A stretch of 64,000 nucleotides of DNA from Candidatus Faeciplasma pullistercoris (GCA_018715525.1 DVLL01000012.1:1-64000); one strand, 5' to 3'. Counted from the stretch's first letter, positions 50,796 to 61,128 are shown. Translations and numbers: made by a program. The notes: generated by a model not told the origin, from the sequence alone.

Positions 50796-51598
50796 CGCTC
50801 TTCCTCGAAAATTCCGTTATTATATAAATATACTTTTTTTACCCCATTTGCTACTAAATATTTCTTTGCGTCTTCAAACCAGAAGTCAAGCTGTTCCTTT
50901 TTGTGACAGTCTGAGGAGATTGTGAATTTCGCTCCGCTGTCCGCAAGACGCCTGACAATTTCCGGACTGGGGTAGGGGAGCGTCCTGTAGCCTTTTGCTA
51001 TTGCGCCTGTGTTGAGCTCAAAGATCCTGCCGCTGTCTATCAGCCTGTCAAGCGCACGGCTTACCGCCTTGCGGTAGCTTTGTGACTCAAGGTCTATCAG
51101 ACCCGGTTTTACCTCGCAGAACTTGGTTATAAGATCGAAGTGCCCGATAATGTCGCAGTCGGTTTTTCTCACGACGTCCGCGACAGTATCGTAATATTTC
51201 TCGCAAATAGCCATGATGTCCCCGCCAAAATACTTTTTTGCCGCTTCCTCGAGAATCTGCGGCGATTCGTCAACAGTGAAAAACTCCCCCCGGCAGTAAA
51301 TATAATGCACCGAGCCTATAAGATAGTCGTATGGATACTTCGGAGCGTCAGAATAGTATTCGAGCTCAAGCCCGCGCAGTATGTCGAGCCTGTCCTTGTA
51401 TTCCTCCTTCAGTCCGGCGCATTCGCGGATATACTCGCTCTCGTTTTTCATACAGTAGCTTTGGTCAAATTCAGTAAAGCTGTGTGAGGAAAAACCGAGC
51501 GTGCAAAAGCCCTTTTTTACCGCCTCTTCGGCAAGCTCGCGCAGAGTGTTTTTGCCGTCGCAATATGTCGAGTGGGTGTGAAGGTTTTGAAGCCTCAT
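50783..51598 (-). CDS. hisK: PHP-family histidinol-phosphatase
   Basis: 271 residues. PHP metal-binding motifs HTHSTYCDG, SSHSFTEFD, LELEYYSD, GSVHYIY, GHFDLITKF and SSDCHKK are in order. It converts histidinol phosphate to histidinol, replacing the HisB-N/HisN activity; the HisB here lacks that domain. Starts in a TGATG overlap with hisIE; last gene of the operon. Confidence 0.93.
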   Translation of the reverse strand: MRLQNLHTHSTYCDGKNTLRELAEEAVKKGFCTLGFSSHSFTEFDQSYCMKNESEYIRECAGLKEEYKDRLDILRGLELEYYSDAPKYPYDYLIGSVHYIYCRGEFFTVDESPQILEEAAKKYFGGDIMAICEKYYDTVADVVRKTDCDIIGHFDLITKFCEVKPGLIDLESQSYRKAVSRALDRLIDSGRIFELNTGAIAKGYRTLPYPSPEIVRRLADSGAKFTISSDCHKKEQLDFWFEDAKKYLVANGVKKVYLYNNGIFEEERISG

Positions 51599-52245
51599 CA
51601 GGTCATCTTCTCCTGCTTTACCTTCTTGTCGATGACATGGCGGGAAGCAAGCTCGGCGCGGACGTCTTCAAGAGATATGCCCGCCTCGACCATCAATACC
51701 ATCAGGTGGTACAAAAGGTCTGAAATTTCGTAGATCGTTTCAGGCTTATCCTGAGCCTTGGCTGCGATTATCACCTCGGTGGATTCCTCTCCGACCTTTT
51801 TAAGTATCTTGTCAAGACCCTTTTCAAAGAGATAGGTCGTGTAGGAGCCTTCCTTCTTCTCCGTCTTTCTGCCCTCGATCAGCTTGTATAGACCCTCGTA
51901 GTCAAACTCAGAGCGGGTGTCTGAGATGAACAGCTTATTGGTAAAGCAGCTGTCCGTGCCGAGGTGGCATGCCGGACCGTCCTTTTCCACCATTACGACA
52001 AGCGCGTCCATGTCGCAGTCTGCGGTGATGCTGACGATGTGCTGATAGTTTCCGCTTGTTTCACCCTTCAGCCACAGCTCTGCGCGTGAGCGTGACCAGA
52101 AGCAGGTGAGCTCCTTGTCCATTGATATTTCAAGGCTTTCGCGGTTCATATACGCGAGGGTCAGCACATTCTTTGTGCGATTGTCGACCACTATGGCCGG
52201 TATAAGACCCTTATCGTCAAACTTGAGCTCGTTTATGCTAATCAA
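51598..52245 (-). CDS. hisIE: Bifunctional phosphoribosyl-AMP cyclohydrolase / phosphoribosyl-ATP pyrophosphatase
   Basis: 215 residues. HisI part 1-105 ([37 protein letters not shown]), HisE part 115-210 ([32 protein letters not shown]). The two halves do steps 2 and 3 of histidine synthesis. It lies 26 bp after hisF. Confidence 0.96.
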   Translation of the reverse strand: MISINELKFDDKGLIPAIVVDNRTKNVLTLAYMNRESLEISMDKELTCFWSRSRAELWLKGETSGNYQHIVSITADCDMDALVVMVEKDGPACHLGTDSCFTNKLFISDTRSEFDYEGLYKLIEGRKTEKKEGSYTTYLFEKGLDKILKKVGEESTEVIIAAKAQDKPETIYEISDLLYHLMVLMVEAGISLEDVRAELASRHVIDKKVKQEKMT

Positions 52246-52271
52246 AGTAATTCACCTTTCTTTTGTATGAT

Positions 52272-53030
52272 TTATATTCTCACCGGTATGCCGTTGTCTT
52301 TCAAGTAGCGCTTTAGCTCGCTGATTTTGATCTCATCGAAGTGAAATACCGAAGCAGCCAGACCCGCGTCCACTCTATCGAGGGTACGGAACAAGGTCAG
52401 AAAATCCTCCATTTTCCCGGCTCCGCCCGAGGCTATCACGGGTATTTTAACTACATCGGAGACAGCCCTCAGCATTTCGAGGTCAAATCCGTTTTTGACT
52501 CCGTCCGTGTCTATCGAATTAAGAACGATTTCTCCTGCGCCGCTGTTCTCGCCGCGTTTTATCCACTCTATGGCGTCAAGACCGGTGTCCACTCTTCCGC
52601 CCTTGGCGAAAACCCTGTAGCTTCCTCCTACCCTCTTCGCATCCACGCTCAAGACCACGCACTGAGAGCCGTAAAGCTTGGCAGCCTGCTCTATTATATC
52701 CGGGTTATTGATGGCTCCAGAGTTTACGCTCACCTTGTCTGCTCCGCACTTGAGCACTCTGTCAAAGTCGCTAAGTGTGCTGATTCCTCCTCCGACCGTC
52801 AGGGGTATGAACACCCTTGACGCCGCGCGGGTAAGTATGTCGGTAAACAGCTTTCTGCCCTCGCTTGAGGCGGTGATATCATAAAAAACAAGCTCGTCTG
52901 CGCCGCAGTCGCTGTAGTATTCAGCGAGCGTGACCGGGTCGGAGACGTCGTTGAGTCCTTCAAAGTTTACTCCCTTTACGACCCTGCCGTCCTTTACATC
53001 GAGGCAGGGGATAATTCTCTTGGTAATCAT
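52272..53030 (-). CDS. hisF: Imidazole glycerol phosphate synthase, cyclase subunit
   Basis: 252 residues. Starts [20 protein letters not shown]; phosphate-binding VGGGIS and [10 protein letters not shown]; catalytic Asp residues in CLDVK and SIDTDG. Works with HisH to make IGP and AICAR. Overlaps hisA by 4 bp. Confidence 0.97.
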   Translation of the reverse strand: MITKRIIPCLDVKDGRVVKGVNFEGLNDVSDPVTLAEYYSDCGADELVFYDITASSEGRKLFTDILTRAASRVFIPLTVGGGISTLSDFDRVLKCGADKVSVNSGAINNPDIIEQAAKLYGSQCVVLSVDAKRVGGSYRVFAKGGRVDTGLDAIEWIKRGENSGAGEIVLNSIDTDGVKNGFDLEMLRAVSDVVKIPVIASGGAGKMEDFLTLFRTLDRVDAGLAASVFHFDEIKISELKRYLKDNGIPVRI

Positions 53031-53737
53031 TTTGCCGCTTCTATTGCCTCCTTAAGCCTGATGGCTCCCATGTAGTATGCCTTGCCGATTATCGCGCCGC
53101 TCAGCCCGGCGTTCCTGAGGGCGATGACGTCCGCCATGCTGCTCACTCCTCCTGAGGCTATTATGTCGAGCCCAAACCGGCTTTTAAGCTGCTTGTACAG
53201 CTCGAGATTTGTGCCGCTCATCGCCCCGTCCTTTGATATGTCGGTGCATATGACCGTTTTTACCCCGAGCGCTTCCATCTTGGCTACAAAATCGTAAACA
53301 TTTATGCCACTCGATTCAAGCCAGCCCTTTATCCTTACCTTCTCGTCGAGGATGTCCACTCCGACCGCTATTTTTTCGCCGTAGGCGTCCAGCGCCTTAT
53401 CCAGAAAATCGCTGTCGGTTATGGCGGCAGTACCTATGATCACCCTTGAAACCCCGGCGTCAAGGTATTTTTTTACGGTATCAAGGGAGCGTATACCTCC
53501 TCCCACCTCGACAAACAGATCTGTACTATTCGCTATGCGGGATATCAGCTCAAAATTAGGGGCTTGTCCAGACTTTGCGCCGTCAAGGTCTACTATGTGG
53601 ATGTGCGTAGCTCCCTCGCGCTTAAAGTCCAGAGCCACATCGGCGGGATTTCCGTATTCGGTTTTAAGGCTGTAATCGCCCTTGTATAGACGTACTGCCC
53701 TGCCTTCGATTATATCAATAGCGGGAAGGATTATCAT
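53027..53737 (-). CDS. hisA: ProFAR isomerase
   Basis: 236 residues. MIILPAIDIIEGRAVRLYKGDY, GGGIRSLDTV, ICTDISKDGAMSG and ASGGVSSMADV are HisA signatures, with catalytic Asp in PAID and TDIS. Opens the ribose ring of ProFAR. Overlaps hisF by 4 bp. Confidence 0.97.
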   Translation of the reverse strand: MIILPAIDIIEGRAVRLYKGDYSLKTEYGNPADVALDFKREGATHIHIVDLDGAKSGQAPNFELISRIANSTDLFVEVGGGIRSLDTVKKYLDAGVSRVIIGTAAITDSDFLDKALDAYGEKIAVGVDILDEKVRIKGWLESSGINVYDFVAKMEALGVKTVICTDISKDGAMSGTNLELYKQLKSRFGLDIIASGGVSSMADVIALRNAGLSGAIIGKAYYMGAIRLKEAIEAAK

Positions 53738-53750
53738 CTTTTTACTCCTG

Positions 53751-54365
53751 TCAATTTATTTCTGAGAACGCCCTGAGTATCTTAAGACCGACCTCTCCGC
53801 TCTTTTCGGGGTGGAACTGGCAGCCGTAGACGTTTTCATTCCATACGGCCGCAGTTACCCTCTTGCCGTACTCTGTATATGCGGCCACGCTTTCGTCGCA
53901 ATCCGCGCCGTAGTAGGAGTGAACGAAGTACACATAGTCCCCGTCGGCGCTGTACTTGAAGATAGGGCATTCGGGGCGGACTATCTCCAGCCTGTTCCAG
54001 CCTATCTGCGGGATTTTAAGGTTAGGAGGTATCGCACCCTCAAGCGGCTTTACCGAGCCCTTGATAAGCCCGAGACCCTCGTGGCAGCCGAATTCATAGC
54101 TTCTTTCAAACAGCAGCTGCATTCCGAGGCATATGCCCATAAGCGGCTTGCCCTTTTTTACCTCGTCAAGGACGACATCGGCTAACCCGGAGGTGCGAAG
54201 CTTGTTCGCGGCGTCCTCAAACGCTCCTACTCCGGGGAGGATGATCCTATCCGAGCGCCCTATCTCGGCTTTGTCAGAGGTGACCGCAGCTTTTGCGCCG
54301 ATCCTTTCAAGGCTCGCCCGCAGCGAAAACAGGTTTCCGACGCCGTAGTCAATAATCGCTATCAT
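53751..54365 (-). CDS. hisH: Imidazole glycerol phosphate synthase, glutaminase subunit
   Basis: 204 residues, class I glutaminase. Catalytic Cys in LMGICLGMQLLF; His and Glu in CQFHPEKSG. Supplies ammonia to HisF. Two bp after hisB. Confidence 0.97.
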   Translation of the reverse strand: MIAIIDYGVGNLFSLRASLERIGAKAAVTSDKAEIGRSDRIILPGVGAFEDAANKLRTSGLADVVLDEVKKGKPLMGICLGMQLLFERSYEFGCHEGLGLIKGSVKPLEGAIPPNLKIPQIGWNRLEIVRPECPIFKYSADGDYVYFVHSYYGADCDESVAAYTEYGKRVTAAVWNENVYGCQFHPEKSGEVGLKILRAFSEIN

Positions 54366-54367
54366 CC

Positions 54368-54961
54368 CTAAAGCACCCCCTTGGTCGAGGGTATCTCGCC
54401 GGCCGCGTCAGGATCTATTTTGACCGCCGTGCGCATGCTCTTGGCGAGGCTCTTGAATGTTCCCTCTATGATGTGGTGGCTGTTTTTTCCGTCGAGCTGT
54501 CTGATGTGCAAAGACATGCCGACATTTCTTGTTAGCGCAGCCATGAACTCCTCGCACAGCTCGGTGTCAAAATCGCCTACCTTCTGGGCGGGGATATCGA
54601 GAGAGCAGCATAGCTGAGCTCTGCCCGATATGTCTACGGCGGTCATTATGAGCGCCTCGTCCATCGGAAGTATCATGTAGCCGTAGCGGGTGATGCCTCT
54701 CATATCCCCGAGCGCCTGCTTTATTCCGAGCCCGAGGCATATGCCTATATCCTCGACGGTGTGGTGATAATCCACATGCGTGTCGCCCAAGCAGGCTATG
54801 TCAAGGTCGAACCTTGCGTGTTTGGCGAATAGGGTAAGCATGTGGTCAAGGAAACCGCAGCCGGTAGATATGTTGTTTTTTCCTGTGCCGTCGAGGTTTA
54901 TTTTAAGAGTTATGTCCGTCTCGGCGGTTTTTCTTTTTATCTCCGCAGTTCTCAAAGCCAT
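54368..54961 (-). CDS. hisB: Imidazoleglycerol-phosphate dehydratase
   Basis: 197 residues, the monofunctional dehydratase. GFLDHMLTLFAKHARFDL, DYHHTVEDIGICLG and HHIIEGTFKSLAKSMR hold the Mn-binding His/Glu sets. No phosphatase domain, consistent with hisK in the same operon. Confidence 0.97.
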   Translation of the reverse strand: MALRTAEIKRKTAETDITLKINLDGTGKNNISTGCGFLDHMLTLFAKHARFDLDIACLGDTHVDYHHTVEDIGICLGLGIKQALGDMRGITRYGYMILPMDEALIMTAVDISGRAQLCCSLDIPAQKVGDFDTELCEEFMAALTRNVGMSLHIRQLDGKNSHHIIEGTFKSLAKSMRTAVKIDPDAAGEIPSTKGVL

Positions 54962-54979
54962 TCCTCCTCTTACGTTATA

Positions 54980-56044
54980 TTACTCGGAAAGGATATCCTT
55001 AAGCGCTTCGGTGAGAGCCTGCATCTCCTCTGGCGAGCCTACGGTGATACGGAGGTACTCGGAAATTCTGTCCTGCTCAAACCTGCGCACGAGTATGCCC
55101 TTTTCTCTCAGCTTCTCAAAAATAAGCTTTCCGGGGAGCTTGTCTGACTTGGCGAAGATAAAGTTCGCCTTTGAATCGGTAAGCTCAAAGCCGAGCTTTT
55201 TAAGCTCCTGCGATGTTTTTTCCCTGGTTTCAATGATTTTGCGGCAGTTATCGCGGTAGTACTCAATATCGTCTATCGCGGCCTCTCCTGCGGCAAGGGT
55301 TATGCGGTTCACCGAATATGGGTTGGTCGAGTATTTTATTTTCTCAAGATCCTGTATTATTTCCTTTGAAGCGAACGCAAAGCCAAGCCTCGCTCCCGCC
55401 ATCGACATTGATTTTGAGTATGTCCTGCATACTATCAGGTTCTCAAGCTCTCCTATAAGCTTAATGCAGCTCTCGGCGCCAAAGTCCACATACGCCTCAT
55501 CGGCTATGACTATGCAGTCAGGGCTGCCAAGACATATTTTTTTTATGTCCTCAGGGCTCAGAGCAAGACCTGTTGGGGCGTTGGGGTTGGTTATTACTAT
55601 CAAGCCCTCTGCAAGACCCATGTAGTTCTGCGGGTCTATCGTAAAGTCCTCCCTGAGCGGGAATATTTTTGCCTTTGTGCCGTGAAGCTTTGAGAACACC
55701 TTGTAGAACCCGTAGGTTATATCCGGGTAGTACGCCGGCTTTTCATCAGATGCGAAAGCCGTGAATGCGATATTGAGCATATCGTCAGAGCTGTTCGAGA
55801 TAAATACGTTCTCGGGAGCAAGACCGTAAAGACCGGCTATTTTTCCCTTGAGCTGCGAGCAGGTCGGGTCGGGGTAGAGCCTCAAAAGCTCGGCCTGAGA
55901 GGAATTGACCGCCCTCAATACTCCCTCAGAGGGAGGGTAGGGGGATTCGTTTGTGTTGAGCTTTATATATTTTCTGTCCTTGGGCTGCTCGCCGGGAGTG
56001 TACGCCTCAAGGTCGGAATATTTTGAAACTAAGAATCTGCTCAT
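54980..56044 (-). CDS. hisC: Histidinol-phosphate aminotransferase
   Basis: 354 residues. KLNTNESPYPPS at the start; PLP lysine in TYSKSMSMAGARLG; NPNAPTG and DEAYVDF are typical. Converts imidazole acetol phosphate to histidinol phosphate. 32 bp after hisD. Confidence 0.96.
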   Translation of the reverse strand: MSRFLVSKYSDLEAYTPGEQPKDRKYIKLNTNESPYPPSEGVLRAVNSSQAELLRLYPDPTCSQLKGKIAGLYGLAPENVFISNSSDDMLNIAFTAFASDEKPAYYPDITYGFYKVFSKLHGTKAKIFPLREDFTIDPQNYMGLAEGLIVITNPNAPTGLALSPEDIKKICLGSPDCIVIADEAYVDFGAESCIKLIGELENLIVCRTYSKSMSMAGARLGFAFASKEIIQDLEKIKYSTNPYSVNRITLAAGEAAIDDIEYYRDNCRKIIETREKTSQELKKLGFELTDSKANFIFAKSDKLPGKLIFEKLREKGILVRRFEQDRISEYLRITVGSPEEMQALTEALKDILSE

Positions 56045-56076
56045 TTTGGATTTGTCCTTTGCGGCTTAATTTTTTA

Positions 56077-57354
56077 TCAGTCTTCCGGGAATCTTATCAG
56101 AGCGCTTCTTGCGTGGGCGTCAAGCCCCTCCTTGTGCGCAAAGAGGGCGATGTCCTTGTATACGCCCCTGAACGCCTCCTCTGAGTAGTAGGTGTACTGC
56201 GTTTTCTTGACGAAGTCGTCAACCGAAAGAGGGGAGGAGAAGCGGGCAGTTCCGCTGGTGGGAAGAGTGTGGTTAGCTCCGCTCAGGTAGTCTCCGAGAG
56301 CTTCCGGGCAATATCTGCCCATGAACACCGAGCCGGCGTTTTCCACCATGCCGAGGTACTCAAACGGATTATCCATTACAAGCTCGAGATGCTCAGGCGC
56401 GATTCTGTTTGAGATTTTAACGGCTTCCGAAATACTGTCAACAACTATAATCTTACCATTGTTGTCAATAGACGCCCTTGCTATTTCCTCTCGGGGAAGA
56501 GTTTTGAGCTGCCTTTCTATCTCGGAAGATACCTTGTCGGCAAGCTCGGCGGAGTCTGTGATAAGAACCGCGCTCGCGAGGCGGTCGTGCTCAGCCTGCG
56601 AAAGGAGGTCGGCGGCGACGTTGGCGGGATTGCTTTTTTTGTCCGCGATGACCAGTATCTCGCTGGGACCCGCTATCATGTCGATGGAGACTTTGCCGTA
56701 AACCTGCTTTTTTGCCTCCGCCACATAGGCGTTTCCGGGGCCCACTATCTTGTCCACCTTTGGAATGCTCTCGGTGCCGTAGGCGAGCGCCGCTATGGCC
56801 TGAGCGCCTCCGACTTTAAAAATCCTGTCTATGCCGGCTATTTTAGCCGCGGCAAGTATCGCCGGGTTTATCTTTCCGTCAGCCGACGGAGGGGTGACCA
56901 TCACAAGATTCTTGCAGCCCGCGAGCTTTGCGGGAATTGAATCCATAAGCACGGTGGATGGGTAGGCGGCCGTTCCGCCGGGTACATACAGTCCGACGTT
57001 CTCAATGGGTATGATTTTTTGTCCGCAGACTATTCCGTTCTTTTCGGAGATGATAAAGGAGTTGCGTATCTGCTTGGAGTGAAATTCGCGGATATTCTGA
57101 GCCGCTCGCTCAAGTACTCTTATAAACTCCGGCTCTACCGAGCTTACAGCCTCGTCAATTTCATCCTCGGAGACCAAAAGCTCTGTCAGATCCGCCTTGT
57201 CAAACTTTTTGGAGTATTCACGCAGGGCTGCGTCACCCTTTTCGCGCACCGTGCCGATTATCTCTGAAACGGTAGCCTCGACCTTTGATATGCTCTCGCA
57301 TCTTGAGAAAATCTCATCGCCCGAGACCTTGCCGTACTCGTATATCTTAATCAC
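56077..57354 (-). CDS. hisD: Histidinol dehydrogenase
   Basis: 425 residues. [42 protein letters not shown] and [21 protein letters not shown] carry the catalytic Glu/His and zinc ligands. Last two oxidations to histidine. 18 bp after hisG. Confidence 0.97.
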   Translation of the reverse strand: MIKIYEYGKVSGDEIFSRCESISKVEATVSEIIGTVREKGDAALREYSKKFDKADLTELLVSEDEIDEAVSSVEPEFIRVLERAAQNIREFHSKQIRNSFIISEKNGIVCGQKIIPIENVGLYVPGGTAAYPSTVLMDSIPAKLAGCKNLVMVTPPSADGKINPAILAAAKIAGIDRIFKVGGAQAIAALAYGTESIPKVDKIVGPGNAYVAEAKKQVYGKVSIDMIAGPSEILVIADKKSNPANVAADLLSQAEHDRLASAVLITDSAELADKVSSEIERQLKTLPREEIARASIDNNGKIIVVDSISEAVKISNRIAPEHLELVMDNPFEYLGMVENAGSVFMGRYCPEALGDYLSGANHTLPTSGTARFSSPLSVDDFVKKTQYTYYSEEAFRGVYKDIALFAHKEGLDAHARSALIRFPED

Positions 57355-57372
57355 TGAATGACCCTTCCTTTT

Positions 57373-58008
57373 TTATTGTATTCTTTTCTCGATCTCGCGG
57401 ATGATGCTGTTTATTTCCTCACGCTTGAACTTTGTGCCCGCCTTGTTGGCGATAAGCCGGGCGGAGATGTTCACTATCGTCTCTATGACCTCAAGGTCGT
57501 TTTCCCGAAGCGTCGTGCCCGTCTCGACTATGTCAACGATCACATCGGACAGCCCAAGTATCGGCGCAAGCTCTATCGAGCCGTTGAGCTTGATTATGTC
57601 TATGCTGCGCGATTTAGACTGGTAAAACTCGCTTGCTATGCGGGGAAACTTTGTCGCTACCCTCAGGGTCTTGTCGGTGCTGTCGCGGAAGTCCTTTTTA
57701 GACGCTACGCACATACGGCATTTGCCCATCTTAAGGTCCAATAGCTCGTATACATCCGGACGGTACTCAAGCAGTATGTCCTTGCCGGCTATACCTATGT
57801 CGGCGGCTCCTCTTTCCACATATATAGCGACGTCAGACGGCTTGACCCAGAAAAATCTCACGCCGTTTTCCTGATTTTCAAATATCAGCTTCCTTGTGCC
57901 CGCTTCGTTGATGCTTGGGCAGCCGAAGCCGGCGTCCTCAAAGATTTTATATGCCTTTTCTCCGAGCCTGCCCTTTGGCAGGGCTATGTTGACCATTTTA
58001 TCGGACAT
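57373..58008 (-). CDS. hisG: ATP phosphoribosyltransferase, short form
   Basis: 211 residues from the ATG at 58008 (GGGGAGGG upstream). VNIALPKGRLGEKAY, ADIGIAGKDILLE and VDIVETGTTLRENDL are HisG blocks. The short form lacks the C-terminal regulatory domain and needs HisZ, encoded next door. First step of the pathway. Overlaps hisZ by 11 bp. Confidence 0.97.
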   Translation of the reverse strand: MSDKMVNIALPKGRLGEKAYKIFEDAGFGCPSINEAGTRKLIFENQENGVRFFWVKPSDVAIYVERGAADIGIAGKDILLEYRPDVYELLDLKMGKCRMCVASKKDFRDSTDKTLRVATKFPRIASEFYQSKSRSIDIIKLNGSIELAPILGLSDVIVDIVETGTTLRENDLEVIETIVNISARLIANKAGTKFKREEINSIIREIEKRIQ

Positions 58009-59101
58009 CGCTGTAACCCTCCCCGCCAAAGTGTACGACATGGCGGTACTTTGCCCTCTCGGACGGCTTTCTTATCATGGCAACTCTAAGTCCCTGCCTG
58101 CACAGCCTTTCGGAGAGTCTTACAAGCGCTCCAGGGTCGTCGCCGTCGTGATAGATGACCGCGATGTCGGCGTCAAATTCGTCCGGCTTGTCAAGCACAC
58201 GCTCAAGAAGGTCAATATTTATGCCGAAGCCTATCGCTCCGCCCTTTTTGCCCATTCTTCGCATCAAAAGGTCGTATCTGCCGCCGGTCAGTATCTTCTC
58301 GGGTATGCCGTTTATGAAGCCCTGAAATACTATGCCGTTGTAGTAGGTTATGTCCTGTACCACCGAGAAATCGATCCTCAGGTTTTTATAGAACTCCTCG
58401 TTTTTGAGCACATCGAGTATGCTTTTAAGCTCGCCTATGCTCTCGAGTATGCCGGCGCTCAGGCTGCGGCTGCCGGCGAGCCCTTCAAGCGCCGCGACAG
58501 CCTTGTCCGGGTCGGGATCAAGGTTCAAAAGAGAGATAAGGCAATCTGCCTTATCGCCGAGCAGCTCCCTGATTTCATGGGTGTTTTTTGCTCCCACGCA
58601 GCGTATAAGCTCTTTTTTGACGAAGTCGGATACATTAAGACTGTCAATGACTCCGGAGATTATTCCCATGTGGGAAATGTCGAGCACGCACTCCCTCTCA
58701 AAGCTCCCGAGGCTCATGGCGGCCATGCTTATCACCTCGCAGGTGTTGTAAGTGTCGATATCTCCTATGCACTCAAGCCCTGACTGCATCAGCTCCTTTA
58801 TTTCATGAGAGCCTAACGCCGACCTGTATACGTTTTCGTTGTAGTAAAGCTTTTCGGTGACGCCGTCTGAGTCTCTGAAATTTCTTATTATCGATATTGT
58901 GACATCCGGCTTCAGAGCCATAAGTCTGCCGTCGGTGTCGGTGAAGGTGATTATATTCTCGCCGGCGAGAAAATCCTTGTTTTCGGCGTAGATATCATAC
59001 TCCTCAAACTTGCTCATCTTAAAGTGAAGATAGCCCTTGCTTTCATATAGGCTTCTCAGCCTGAAAACCGCAGTTTCGCTGCCCTTAAGTGGGTTTATCA
59101 C
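57998..59101 (-). CDS. hisZ: ATP phosphoribosyltransferase regulatory subunit
   Basis: 367 residues from GTG at 59101 with AAAGGAGC upstream. A histidyl-tRNA synthetase-like core (LKPDVTISIIRNF, YNENVYRS, GLECIGDID, QDITYYNGIVFQGF, GGRYDLL, GFGINIDLLE) without the anticodon domain. Gives HisG activity and histidine feedback. Confidence 0.93.
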   Translation of the reverse strand: MINPLKGSETAVFRLRSLYESKGYLHFKMSKFEEYDIYAENKDFLAGENIITFTDTDGRLMALKPDVTISIIRNFRDSDGVTEKLYYNENVYRSALGSHEIKELMQSGLECIGDIDTYNTCEVISMAAMSLGSFERECVLDISHMGIISGVIDSLNVSDFVKKELIRCVGAKNTHEIRELLGDKADCLISLLNLDPDPDKAVAALEGLAGSRSLSAGILESIGELKSILDVLKNEEFYKNLRIDFSVVQDITYYNGIVFQGFINGIPEKILTGGRYDLLMRRMGKKGGAIGFGINIDLLERVLDKPDEFDADIAVIYHDGDDPGALVRLSERLCRQGLRVAMIRKPSERAKYRHVVHFGGEGYSDVR

Positions 59102-59126
59102 TTACATGCGCTCCTTTCCGCTTATT

Positions 59127-59423
59127 CTACTCTTTGTCCGAGTCGCAGGTATTGGAAATGACCGCTCTGTAGCCTCCCGCGCCGTAGTTGAGGCTGCGGT
59201 TGACACGGCTTATCGTAGTGGTGCTGGCGCCTGTCTTTTCCGCAATGTCAGAGTAGACAAGACCTTCAGACAAAAGCCTCGCCACCTCAAATCTCTGTGA
59301 AAACTCCTTTATCTCCTTGACTGTGCACAGGTCGCTGAAAAAGTTTTTGCAGTCCTCCTGCGTCTTAAGTGAGAGTATTGCGTCGAAGAGGACGCCGGTG
59401 TTTTCGTCAAATAAATTATCCAT
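59127..59423 (-). CDS. YerC/TrpR-family regulator heading the his operon
   Basis: 98 residues. TrpR-like HTH: LCTVKEIKEFSQRFEVARLLSEGLVYSDIAEKTGASTTTISRVNRSL. As the first gene of the his operon it may be the histidine-responsive repressor proposed for such positions in Clostridia; this is inference from context and family. 25 bp before hisZ. Confidence 0.88.
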   Translation of the reverse strand: MDNLFDENTGVLFDAILSLKTQEDCKNFFSDLCTVKEIKEFSQRFEVARLLSEGLVYSDIAEKTGASTTTISRVNRSLNYGAGGYRAVISNTCDSDKE

Positions 59424-59460
59424 TCTTAGCTATAGCCCTCCGCAAATTTAATATAGCAAT

Positions 59461-59489
59461 ATGGTATCACTGCGCTGTATAAAAGTCAA
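59461..59489 (-). promoter_or_regulatory. Promoter of the histidine operon
   Basis: On the minus strand, TTGACT (59489-59484), 17 bp, TACCAT (59466-59461). Just downstream lies an imperfect AT-rich palindrome, ATATTGCTATAT (59462-59451), a possible operator for the YerC-like protein. Confidence 0.72.
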
Positions 59490-59615
59490 GCAAAAAACTA
59501 TACAAATTATCCCGTCAGGCAGGACTTGCATTTGTGTTATCGCTGCACTTTGGCGCAGCAAGCAATTAAACAAGCAGGCGGCTTAAATTTGCGAGGAAAT
59601 CTGCGTTATGCCATA

Positions 59616-59644
59616 TTGAACTAAGCGGAAAACTCTGATACAAT
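59616..59644 (+). promoter_or_regulatory. Promoter of the MATE gene
   Basis: TTGAAC (59616-59621), 17 bp, TACAAT (59639-59644), about 44 bp before the start codon. Confidence 0.75.
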
Positions 59645-59688
59645 GGAGCGGCATGATTATATAACATTGAAAGTACAGGAGAGAAAAT

Positions 59689-61089
59689 ATGCTTTCTGAA
59701 TTCAGAAAAAAGTATCTCGGCGATAAAGCCTTTTATAAGATGCTCATCGGCGTGGTTCTGCCGATAATAGCGCAGAATGCGGTCACAAATTTTGTAAGCA
59801 TGCTCGATAATCTTATGGTCGGAAGAATAGGAACCGACGAGATGAACGGAGTGTCTGTAGCGAACCAGCTTATGTTCGTTTTCAACCTTGTGGTGTTCGG
59901 AGCGGTAGCGGGCGCGGGAATATTTGTCGCGCAGTATTACGGCCAGCGCGACCACGAGGGAGTCAAGTACGCCTTTCGCTTCAAGATACTCACATGTCTT
60001 GGAATAGGCGTTCTTGGGATACTGCTCTTCTGGTTTTTCAGAGAGCCGCTCGTATCTCTTTACATATCCGATATGTCCGCAGAGGGCTGCGACCCCGTAG
60101 AAACGCTCCGGTTCGGCTCGGAGTACCTTGTGGTGATGCTTTTCGGCATGATACCCTTCGCGCTTTCTCAGGCGTATTCAGGAACGCTCCGTGAGACCGG
60201 CGAAACGGTTGTTCCTATGATAGCGGGCATAGCCGCCGTAGCGGTGAATCTTACATTCAACTATTTTTTGATATTCGGTAAGCTTGGTTTCCCGAAGCTC
60301 GGCGTGACAGGAGCCGCCATCGCGACGGTGATATCAAGATATGTCGAGCTGTTCATAGTGGTTGCGTGGACGCATGTCAAAAAGGAGAGAAACCTCTTTG
60401 CGGTCGGTCTGTACAGGAGCATGTACATACCGGGCAGGATTGTAAGAAATGTCACAATAAAAGGTTTGCCGCTTCTGGCGAACGAGGCACTTTGGAGTCT
60501 TGCCATGGCGGCGATAGTTCAGGGCTATTCGACGAGAGGTCTTGAGGTAGTCGGCGCTCAGAATATCAGCACTGTAGTGTCAAACCTTTTCAATGTTGTG
60601 TTCCAGTCGATGGGAGTCGCTCTATCGATAATAGTCGGTCAGGCTCTTGGTTCAGGGGACACAAAGAAGGCTATCGAGCTTGACCGCAAGCTCATAACCG
60701 TTTCCGTGTTGAGCGGAGTAGCGACCGGCGTTCTACTTGCGGCTATAGCCCCGTTCTTCCCGTATCTATACAACACCGAGCCTCAGATAAGGTCGCTTGC
60801 GACAAGCTTTATCTTCTGCGTCGCTGCGGGAATACCGTTGCAGGCGTTTTTGAACGCCAGCTACTTCACTCTTCGCTCGGGTGGAAAGACCTTTGTGACC
60901 TTCCTGTTTGACAGCGTGATGATTTGGGTTGTGAACTACACTCTGGTGTTTACCCTTACGCGGTTCGCACCGGGAGTTTCGGTAGTGATGATAATGTTTA
61001 TTGAGCAGATGTCGAATATCGTCAAGTGCACCGTAGGCTTTATACTTGTAAGAGGCAAAAAGTGGGTAAATAATCTTACCGCAAAATGA
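59689..61089 (+). CDS. MATE-family efflux transporter
   Basis: 466 residues, 12 hydrophobic helices. ALPIIAQNAVTNFVSMLDNLMVGRIG-type first helix (written here from VVLPIIAQN), the mid-protein VGQALGSGD/GQYYGQRD repeats in each half, and a basic C-terminus. A cation-coupled exporter of drugs or metabolites; the substrate cannot be told. No regulator is adjacent. Confidence 0.93.
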   Translation: MLSEFRKKYLGDKAFYKMLIGVVLPIIAQNAVTNFVSMLDNLMVGRIGTDEMNGVSVANQLMFVFNLVVFGAVAGAGIFVAQYYGQRDHEGVKYAFRFKILTCLGIGVLGILLFWFFREPLVSLYISDMSAEGCDPVETLRFGSEYLVVMLFGMIPFALSQAYSGTLRETGETVVPMIAGIAAVAVNLTFNYFLIFGKLGFPKLGVTGAAIATVISRYVELFIVVAWTHVKKERNLFAVGLYRSMYIPGRIVRNVTIKGLPLLANEALWSLAMAAIVQGYSTRGLEVVGAQNISTVVSNLFNVVFQSMGVALSIIVGQALGSGDTKKAIELDRKLITVSVLSGVATGVLLAAIAPFFPYLYNTEPQIRSLATSFIFCVAAGIPLQAFLNASYFTLRSGGKTFVTFLFDSVMIWVVNYTLVFTLTRFAPGVSVVMIMFIEQMSNIVKCTVGFILVRGKKWVNNLTAK

Positions 61090-61099
61090 TATAAGGGCG

Positions 61100-61128
61100 T
61101 TGTATTCTGCTTTAAGCTGTGGTATAAT
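61100..61128 (+). promoter_or_regulatory. Promoter of the 314-residue membrane protein gene
   Basis: TTGTAT (61100-61105), 17 bp, TATAAT (61123-61128). Confidence 0.72.
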
